Shown piece by piece: positions 58,495-64,000 of a stretch of 64,000 nucleotides of DNA. Every line of letters starts with the position of its first letter. The first letter of the stretch is position 1. The notes under the pieces were generated by a model that saw nothing but the letters and a program-made list of their open reading frames with translations, searched no databases and was not told where the DNA came from. This DNA is from [Clostridium] hylemonae DSM 15053 (lineage in GTDB: Bacteria; Bacillota; Clostridia; Lachnospirales; Lachnospiraceae). The stretch is taken from contig NZ_CP036524.1 in NCBI RefSeq assembly GCF_008281175.1, positions 248,001 to 312,000 on the forward strand, given 5' to 3'. The translations under genes were made by a program, and so were the position numbers.

Positions 58495-59973
58495 ATGTCA
58501 ATGATCAATGTAACGGATCTCAGTTTTGCTTATGAGAGCAGCTATGACAATATATTTGAACATGTGTCTTTTCAGATAGACACAGACTGGAAACTTGGAT
58601 TTATCGGCCGGAACGGGCGGGGAAAGACGACGTTCCTGAAGCTGCTGCTTGGGAAATACGAATATGATGGAACGATTTCCGCCAGTGTGGAATTTGAATA
58701 TTTCCCATATGAGGTGAAAGATGCAGGCCGCATGACGGTGGAGATTGTACAGGAGATGAAGCCCCAGGCACAGGTGTGGGAGATCATGCGGGAACTGAAT
58801 CTGATGGAAGTGGCAGAAGATGTGCTTTACAGGGAGTTTGACACACTCAGCCATGGCGAGCGCACGAAGGTGATGCTGGCGGCGCTGTTTCTTGGAAGCG
58901 GCCGGTTTCTGCTCATAGACGAGCCGACCAATCATCTTGACACGAAGGCAAGAGCAGAGGTGGCCGCATATCTTAACCGCAAGAAAGGGTTCATTCTTGT
59001 CTCCCATGACAGGCATTTCCTCGATGCGTGCGTGGATCATATTCTGTCCATCAATAAGATGGATATCGAGGTGCAGAAAGGTAATTTTACGACATGGTAT
59101 ACGGGTAAAGAGGCAAGAGACCGGATGGAGGCGGCGCAGAATGAGAAGTTGAGATCAGAGATCAAACGACTCACGAAGGCGGCCAGGCAGTCGGAGAACT
59201 GGTCGGATAAGGTTGAGAAGACCAAGAAAGGAGAGCGCGTGGCCGGACTCCGCCCGGACCGGGGCGCCATCGGCCATAAGGCAGCCAAGATGATGAAGCG
59301 CTCCAAAGTTCTGGAAAAAAGGCAGCATATGGCGCTGGAAGAAAAGTCAAAGCTTCTGAAAAATATTGACTTTGCAGAGACATTAAGACTGGAGCCTCTT
59401 GCGTACCACGCGCACCGGCTGGCAGAGCTTCAGGATGTCGCCGTCCGTTACGGAGAGCGGGAAGTGTGCCGCGGCGTATCCTTTGAGATCTGCCGCGGAG
59501 ACAGAATCTGTCTGTCCGGGAGGAACGGGTGCGGTAAATCAAGTATCTTAAAGCTTCTGCTGGGGGAGGATATTCCCCATACCGGACAGATGCAGACCGG
59601 GAGCGGCATAAAAATATCGTATGTGCCGCAGGACACCTCCCATCTGAGAGGAACTCTGAAGGAACTGGCCTCAGAGTACGCAATAGAGGAGAGTCTGTTC
59701 AAGATGATGCTGCGCAAGCTGGATCTTGAACGGGTCCAGTTTGAAAAGGACATTGCCGACTACAGCGCCGGGCAGAAGAAAAAGGTACTGCTTGCCAAAA
59801 GTCTCTGCGAACAGGCGCATCTGTATGTCTGGGACGAACCACTTAATTATATCGATGTGCTGTCGAGGCTCCAGATCGAAGAGCTTATACAAAATGCTGG
59901 TCCGACAATGATATTTGTGGAACACGACGAGGCGTTCAGAGAAAAGATCGCCACGAAGGTCTGCCAGCTTTAA
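58495..59973 (+). CDS. ABC-F ribosomal protection protein, Lsa type
   Basis: A 492-residue cytoplasmic protein with two ABC domains and no membrane segment. Domain 1: GRNGRGKTT, LSHGERTKV, LLIDEPTNHLDT. Domain 2: GRNGCGKSS, SAGQKKKV (degenerate), VWDEPLNYID. Between them lies the linker (about residues 195-290) with the basic coiled tip that displaces antibiotics from the ribosome. The layout is that of Lsa/CplR-type factors giving lincosamide, streptogramin A and pleuromutilin tolerance. Which drug cannot be told. Controlled by the attenuator upstream. AGGAGG at 58480-58485 favours the ATG at 58495. Confidence 0.9.
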   Translation: MSMINVTDLSFAYESSYDNIFEHVSFQIDTDWKLGFIGRNGRGKTTFLKLLLGKYEYDGTISASVEFEYFPYEVKDAGRMTVEIVQEMKPQAQVWEIMRELNLMEVAEDVLYREFDTLSHGERTKVMLAALFLGSGRFLLIDEPTNHLDTKARAEVAAYLNRKKGFILVSHDRHFLDACVDHILSINKMDIEVQKGNFTTWYTGKEARDRMEAAQNEKLRSEIKRLTKAARQSENWSDKVEKTKKGERVAGLRPDRGAIGHKAAKMMKRSKVLEKRQHMALEEKSKLLKNIDFAETLRLEPLAYHAHRLAELQDVAVRYGEREVCRGVSFEICRGDRICLSGRNGCGKSSILKLLLGEDIPHTGQMQTGSGIKISYVPQDTSHLRGTLKELASEYAIEESLFKMMLRKLDLERVQFEKDIADYSAGQKKKVLLAKSLCEQAHLYVWDEPLNYIDVLSRLQIEELIQNAGPTMIFVEHDEAFREKIATKVCQL

Positions 59974-59980
59974 GGAGCTG

Positions 59981-59999
59981 GCCGGATGGGACATCCGGC
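59981..59999 (+). terminator. GC-rich hairpin after the ABC-F gene
   Basis: GCCGGATG and CATCCGGC form an 8-bp stem 8 bases after the stop; there is no T-run. Confidence 0.4.
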
Positions 60000-60154
60000 T
60001 GCCTGCGCTTGCTTTATGCTGTAAATATGACCGGAAACGGTGCAGGTTCGGGCGAAATATGATATAGTGGTCTCAAAGTATCCGTCTGCATAGGCGTATA
60101 AGACTTGTGCTGACTGCCAATACTACTGTTAAAAAGTGGAAAGGCGGAACACAC

Positions 60155-60586
60155 ATGAATGGAAATGCAGAAATGCTGAATTATGTTTACCAGAATACGC
60201 AGATGGGAATCGAATCTTTAAAGCAGCTGCTGGAGATCGTAGACAACGATGACTTCAGAAAGTGCCTCGAGAAGCAGCTTGGCGGTTACCGGGACATCAA
60301 TACGAAAGCAAAGAAGATGCTCAATGAGAACGGCTTTGATGAGAAGGGGATCCCTGGCATGGAAAAGATAACTTCTTATCTGATGATCAACATGAAGACA
60401 CTGATCGACAAGTCTTCCTCCCATATAGCGGATATGCTCATCAAGGGCAGCAGTATGGGGATCGTGGAGGCAACAAAACAGCTGCACAAATATGAGGGAG
60501 ATGTGGAGAAGGATATTATTTCCCTTATGAAAGAGCTTCAGAAGATGGAAGAGCACAATGTGGAGGAACTGAAAAAATATTTATAG
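60155..60586 (+). CDS. Helical protein of unknown function
   Basis: A 143-residue, largely helical, soluble protein: EMLNYVYQNTQMGIESLKQLLEIV, DFRKCLEKQLGGYRDINTKA and EATKQLHKYEGDVEKDIISL suggest a four-helix bundle like ferritin-like or PA2169/DUF2383 proteins. The metal ligands of true ferritins are not evident. I do not recognise it with confidence. The start at 60155 follows AAAGGCGGA; 16 upstream codons in frame are without a ribosome site. It lies 19 bases ahead of the alkyltransferase-like gene. Confidence 0.65.
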   Translation: MNGNAEMLNYVYQNTQMGIESLKQLLEIVDNDDFRKCLEKQLGGYRDINTKAKKMLNENGFDEKGIPGMEKITSYLMINMKTLIDKSSSHIADMLIKGSSMGIVEATKQLHKYEGDVEKDIISLMKELQKMEEHNVEELKKYL

Positions 60587-60605
60587 TGTACGGATGTGGA
60601 GATAA

Positions 60606-60926
60606 ATGAAAGAGAAAAATACGTTTGATAAAATCTACGATGTAGTCGGACAGATACCGGAGGGAAAGGTGGCATCTTACGGCCAGATAGCCGAGCTTGC
60701 AGGCAACCGGAGGTGGGCCCGGGTCGTCGGCTATGCGCTGCATGTCGTTCCAGACTCCATGCATCTGCCCTGCCACCGTGTCGTGACAAAGGAAGGACGC
60801 GTGTCCGGCGCATTTTTGTCGGGAGGAGTCAACCGGCAGGCCCGCATGCTTGAGGAGGAAGGGGTAGAGATTGAGGAAGACAGAGTGGACATGAGAAAAT
60901 ACCAGTGGAGTAAAAGAATATTCTAA
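60606..60926 (+). CDS. MGMT-like (alkyltransferase domain) protein
   Basis: A 106-residue protein equal to the C-terminal DNA-binding domain of O6-alkylguanine-DNA alkyltransferases. GKVASYGQIAELAGNRRWARVVG is the helix-turn-helix with its arginine finger region, and HLPCHRVVTKEGRVSG the active-site loop. The reactive cysteine is present (PCHR), unlike the classical alkyltransferase-like (ATL) proteins, where it is Trp or Ala. So it may be an active, single-domain repair enzyme or an ATL-like sensor. Confidence 0.85.
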   Translation: MKEKNTFDKIYDVVGQIPEGKVASYGQIAELAGNRRWARVVGYALHVVPDSMHLPCHRVVTKEGRVSGAFLSGGVNRQARMLEEEGVEIEEDRVDMRKYQWSKRIF

Positions 60927-60962
60927 ACAAAGTAAATAGGGAATTTGTAGTGATTTCTGTGT

Positions 60963-61008
60963 TATAATTACCCGGGAACAGTTGGTATATAAGAGCTGTT
61001 TCCGGGTA
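60963..61008 (+). promoter_or_regulatory. Extended -10 promoter and inverted repeat before the OmpR-type gene
   Basis: TGT-TATAAT (60960-60968) is an extended -10. TACCCGGGAACAG (60969-60981) pairs with CTGTTTCCGGGTA (60996-61008), one wobble. Since transcription from this -10 would begin inside the left arm, the repeat could serve upstream termination or as an operator. Confidence 0.5.
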
Positions 61009-61035
61009 TTTGATTATAAAAAAGGCGGCAGGACT

Positions 61036-61710
61036 ATGGAATATAAGATATTGATCGCAGACGATGAACAAGGGATCATACAATTACTGAAAGATTATTT
61101 TGAAATACAGGGTTACCGGGTGCTGGAAGCACTAAACGGGGCAGAGGTGCTGGAAAAGCTGGCGCGTAAGCCGGATATCATACTGCTTGATGTCAGCATG
61201 CCGGGAATCGACGGCTTTGAAGTGTGCAGAAGGATCCGTTCGCACATATCGTGTCCCATCCTTTTTCTGACCGCCAGGATAGAGGAACAGGACAGGATCA
61301 ACGGACTTAAACTTGGCGGGGACGATTATATCATGAAGCCGTTTTCGATAGAAGAGCTGGGCGCAAGAGTGGAGGCCCATCTCCGCAGGGAAGAACGGAA
61401 ACGTCTGAACGGTTCCGTGCTGATGTCAGACAGGCTGGCGATCCGCTACAGTGAGCGGAGTGTTTATTATGAAAACGATCAGGTAAATCTTACCAAAATG
61501 GAGTTTGATATCGTAGAGCTTTTATCCATGAATCCGGGCCAGGTATTCAGCAAAGACCAGCTGTACGAGAAGACAAGGGGATACGACGGAGCGGGAGACA
61601 GCAGCATCGTCACGGAGCATATCCGCCGGATCCGCACAAAGCTGGCAGAATATACAGAGAAATCATACATTGAGACTGTGTGGGGAGTGGGATATAAATG
61701 GATTGGATAG
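61036..61710 (+). CDS. OmpR family response regulator
   Basis: A 224-residue regulator: receiver (ILIADDEQGIIQLLKDYF, Asp in PDIILLDVSMPGIDGFEV, YIMKPFSIEEL) and a winged-helix DNA-binding domain (NLTKMEFDIVELLSMNPGQVF ... VTEHIRRIRTKL, YIETVWGVGYKW). Start at 61036 follows GGCGGCAGG. It overlaps the histidine kinase gene by 13 bases. Confidence 0.93.
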   Translation: MEYKILIADDEQGIIQLLKDYFEIQGYRVLEALNGAEVLEKLARKPDIILLDVSMPGIDGFEVCRRIRSHISCPILFLTARIEEQDRINGLKLGGDDYIMKPFSIEELGARVEAHLRREERKRLNGSVLMSDRLAIRYSERSVYYENDQVNLTKMEFDIVELLSMNPGQVFSKDQLYEKTRGYDGAGDSSIVTEHIRRIRTKLAEYTEKSYIETVWGVGYKWIG

Positions 61711-62960
61711 AAGAGAAGGCAGAACAACTGAAAACGTGGATACGCGATCTTACCTTTCGGAAAGCCATGCTTGCCTATATCGCTGCCGCCGCGCTCATTT
61801 CGGTCATACTGTCTGCCGTGACAATGACAGTATGCTACCGTTTTGAAAGTATCATCTGGAATAAGTACGCGGATATGATGCAGTACAACGAAGTAAACGG
61901 CGTTCCTTTATGGCCTGACTGGTCTATAGCTGCCAACTGGAACATCTGGGCAAAAGATTTCGCGGGCTTCAAAGGACATGACAGGCAGATGATGCTTATG
62001 TTGGATATCATACGCGTCTGGTGTCCGTTTTTCTACAGCTTTTCAGGAACGGTGGCAGCGGTTTTTCTCTTTTACAGAAATCGTTTGAAGCGTCCGTTTG
62101 GTATATTAAAAAATGGGGCGGAGCAGATCAGGCAAAATAATCTGGATATCCATGTTACTTACGACAGCGAGGATGAGATGGGACAGCTCTGCCGTTCTTT
62201 TGACATGATGCGGGTGGAGGTCATCCACAATAAGGAAGAGCTGTGGCAGAGGATCGAAGGCCAGAAGAAGCTCAATGCGGCGTTTGCACACGACTTGAGG
62301 ACGCCGCTTACAGTGCTGAAAGGATATTCCGATTTCCTTGCCAGATATATACCCCAGGGTAAAGTGAGTGAACAGAAGATGCTCGATACACTGAAGCTCA
62401 TGTCCTCCCATCTGGACAGGCTGGAACAGTTCAGCAGAACAATGAAAGGCATACGAAGTATGGAAGAACGTCCTGTGAATCCGGAAGAGACAGGCGCGGC
62501 GAGTATATACGCTGAGATCAGGGAGATCATTTTTGCGCTGAATCAGATAAAAGATATCGAGATCACCCTGGACTGCGCAAAAGAGGCGCAGACAGGGCAG
62601 AGGATATATGTTGATAAAAATATTGTGGCGGAGGTTTTTGAAAATCTTTTGTCCAATGCCATCCGTTATGCGGTATGCAGAATTACCGTATCGGCGGAAT
62701 ATGACAGTGCAGAAGGGCTATTTCTGCTGGCGGTGTCAGACGACGGGCCGGGATTTACGCAAGAGGATCTGCAGAAAGCAACCTTGCCCTATTACAGGGA
62801 GCACGGGGAAAATGAGGAGCATTTTGGTATAGGGCTTCACATCTGCGCGCTCCTGTGCGGGAAGCACGGCGGTACTTTGAGCATAGCAAACAGCATGTAC
62901 GGCGGTGCTGTAGTCACGGCTTCTTTCAATTGTCTTTATAATATATACAGCGAATCTTAA
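61698..62960 (+). CDS. Sensor histidine kinase
   Basis: A 420-residue kinase: helix near residues 24-45 (MLAYIAAAALISVILSAV), an extracellular loop, helix around 115-132 (FFYSFSGTVAAVFLFY), a HAMP-like linker, then HisKA with AFAHDLRTPLTVLKGYSDFL and HATPase_c (ENLLSNAIRYAV, VSDDGPGF, GIGLHICALLCGKHGG). Partner of the OmpR-type regulator upstream and probably controller of the ABC transporter behind it. Confidence 0.92.
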   Translation: MDWIEEKAEQLKTWIRDLTFRKAMLAYIAAAALISVILSAVTMTVCYRFESIIWNKYADMMQYNEVNGVPLWPDWSIAANWNIWAKDFAGFKGHDRQMMLMLDIIRVWCPFFYSFSGTVAAVFLFYRNRLKRPFGILKNGAEQIRQNNLDIHVTYDSEDEMGQLCRSFDMMRVEVIHNKEELWQRIEGQKKLNAAFAHDLRTPLTVLKGYSDFLARYIPQGKVSEQKMLDTLKLMSSHLDRLEQFSRTMKGIRSMEERPVNPEETGAASIYAEIREIIFALNQIKDIEITLDCAKEAQTGQRIYVDKNIVAEVFENLLSNAIRYAVCRITVSAEYDSAEGLFLLAVSDDGPGFTQEDLQKATLPYYREHGENEEHFGIGLHICALLCGKHGGTLSIANSMYGGAVVTASFNCLYNIYSES

Positions 62961-63033
62961 TTCTTTGTAGAGAAATTATAGATATTTTCTGTTTATGATA
63001 GGAGCAGAAAAGGCAGAGAAAAGGAGAGGCAAA

Positions 63034-63912
63034 ATGACTACAGAAATTGAGATACGCCATCTGAACCAGTTCTACGGAAAGAAGCAGGCGTTAAAAAATG
63101 TGGATCTTACAATTGATAAAGGAATGTTCGGCCTGCTTGGCAGAAATGGCGCCGGAAAGACTACACTGATGAAGGTGCTGGCAACATTGCTGCCAAAGTC
63201 AGAAGGGGAGATAAACATATGCGGCGTACCGGTGGAGCATGCGGCCGCAGTCCGGAGCATGACAGGATATCTTCCGCAGGAATTTTCCATGTACCCGAAT
63301 ATGACCGTATATGAAGCAATGGATTATCTCGGGGTGTTGTCAGGATTGAGCAAAGGGGAGCGGAAAAAGAAGATACTGGGGCTGCTGAAAAGGGTCAATC
63401 TTCAGGACGACCGGAAGAAAAAGGTGAAAGCATTGTCGGGCGGGATGAAACGCCGGCTTGGAATTGCGCAGGCGATCCTGCACGATCCGAAGGTACTCAT
63501 TGTGGATGAGCCGACGGCAGGGCTGGACCCGGAGGAGCGTGTGCGCTTCCGCAATCTGCTCTGTGAGATCGCAGAGGAGAGGATCGTTATACTTTCTACT
63601 CACATCGTAGGGGACATTGAGGCTACATGTGAACAGGTGGCGGTGCTGAATAAAGGGGAGATTATTTACCGCGGCTCTGTGGCAGAGCTGACTGCAATGG
63701 CGGACGGCAAGGTGTATTCCGCGGAAATCAGCAGGAATGAACTGACAGAGCTTAAGAGTAAGTATATTGTCACAAGTATGCTGACGCTTGGCAATAACGT
63801 TATCGTCCGTTTTCTGGCAGATAAAACTCCATTTCCGTCAGCCAGACTTGCGGAGGCAGGAGTGGAAGATGCATATATGTATCTGATGCGCGGCGAGAGG
63901 GGGGAGGAATAA
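63034..63912 (+). CDS. ABC transporter ATP-binding protein
   Basis: A 292-residue ABC-2 type ATPase: Walker A GRNGAGKTT, Q-loop YLPQEFSMYPNMTVYEAMDY, signature LSGGMKRRL, Walker [17 protein letters not shown]-loop LSTHIVGDI. The form is that of drug or bacteriocin exporters regulated by adjacent two-component systems. Its stop overlaps the start of the permease gene. I start at 63034 behind GGAGAGG. Confidence 0.92.
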   Translation: MTTEIEIRHLNQFYGKKQALKNVDLTIDKGMFGLLGRNGAGKTTLMKVLATLLPKSEGEINICGVPVEHAAAVRSMTGYLPQEFSMYPNMTVYEAMDYLGVLSGLSKGERKKKILGLLKRVNLQDDRKKKVKALSGGMKRRLGIAQAILHDPKVLIVDEPTAGLDPEERVRFRNLLCEIAEERIVILSTHIVGDIEATCEQVAVLNKGEIIYRGSVAELTAMADGKVYSAEISRNELTELKSKYIVTSMLTLGNNVIVRFLADKTPFPSARLAEAGVEDAYMYLMRGERGEE

Positions 63913-64000
63913 TGTTCTGTTCCTTATTTGCCAAAGAGTGCCGCCAGACGGTAAGAAGTCTTATCTACTGGCTGACAGTCATTGTACTGACACTGTTCTT
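63912..64000 (+). CDS. ABC-2 type permease, 5' fragment
   Basis: ATG at 63912 overlaps the ATPase stop (TAATG), with GGGGAGG before it. Twenty-nine codons are visible before the window ends: MFCSLFAKECRQTVRSLIYW and a hydrophobic continuation, the usual start of an ABC-2 permease with its first membrane helix. The rest is outside the window. Confidence 0.75.
   Translation, partial: MFCSLFAKECRQTVRSLIYWLTVIVLTLF

Noticed and set aside
1-64000. CRISPR array, tRNA or rRNA genes
   Set aside because: No regularly spaced direct repeats, no cas genes and no recognisable tRNA or rRNA sequence on either strand.

Overview
The window reads as a chromosomal stretch of an anaerobic, low-to-mid-GC Firmicute, most likely a gut Lachnospiraceae in the neighbourhood of Dorea and the [Clostridium] scindens/hylemonae group. 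This is inferred from strong AGGAGG ribosome sites, a T-box and a THI-box, Clostridia-type families (DUF6465, DUF3343, DUF2089, DUF5714, ECF transporter, K+-type membrane pyrophosphatase, rubredoxin, superoxide reductase) and an oxygen-sensitive double-cubane reductase. Genes are dense, mostly on the + strand. I saw no rRNA, tRNA, CRISPR array, integrase or phage structural gene.

Layout. 0.1-3.5 kb: YjbQ, a lipoprotein, a histone-like DUF6465 protein, a papain-like protein and a cyclophilin. 3.5-8 kb: EamA exporter, the ECF energy module ecfA1-ecfA2-ecfT, and truA, whose 5' end has absorbed a palindromic repeat. 8-11.6 kb: a class V aminotransferase, double-cubane reductase, DUF3343 and activase, a redox module of unknown substrate. 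11.8-16 kb: membrane pyrophosphatase and two CobW-type GTPases. 16-24.6 kb: a complete sialic acid and amino-sugar route (nagB; nanE-nanA-SSS symporter-YhcH; nanK-rpiR-nagA), with a DUF5714 protein behind it. 24.6-33 kb: T-box controlled tyrS, flavin reductase, GH13 glycosidase, GNAT, MATE, ferredoxin-nitroreductase and a surface arylsulfotransferase. 33-34 kb: rplM-rpsI.

Directly after rpsI lies an AT-rich patch (34.0-35.6 kb) built from two cassettes. Each begins with a copy of the last bases of rpsI plus its terminator and an extended -10 promoter, carries a small two-gene toxin/antitoxin-like pair, and ends in a shared tail sequence. One pair is intact (DUF4258 + YgiT zinc finger). The other is decaying (DUF4160 with an in-frame stop + DUF2442), and a YgiT 3' end remnant follows it. 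This is the best candidate for an undescribed arrangement here.

35.9-64 kb: methyltransferase, GntR-ABC module, second MATE, DUF2089/SHOCT genes, LytTR-LiaF pair with its own direct-repeat sites, a Crp/Fnr regulator beside rubredoxin and superoxide reductase, DUF2975-XRE pair, cyclase, GreA-like factor, a THI-box controlled thiamine salvage operon (thiM-thiE-HAD-thiD-cytX), divergent LysE exporter/XRE-cupin regulator, a GHKL/LytTR two-component system with a three-gene FtsX-type ABC transporter, an ABC-F resistance protein behind a leader-peptide attenuator, and an OmpR-type two-component system with a further ABC transporter cut by the window end.

Two families of palindromic REP-like repeats are scattered between genes: GGGGACGGAGG-type (three copies at 2.8-7.2 kb) and GGGGTCAGACCCC-type (9.2 and 25.0 kb).
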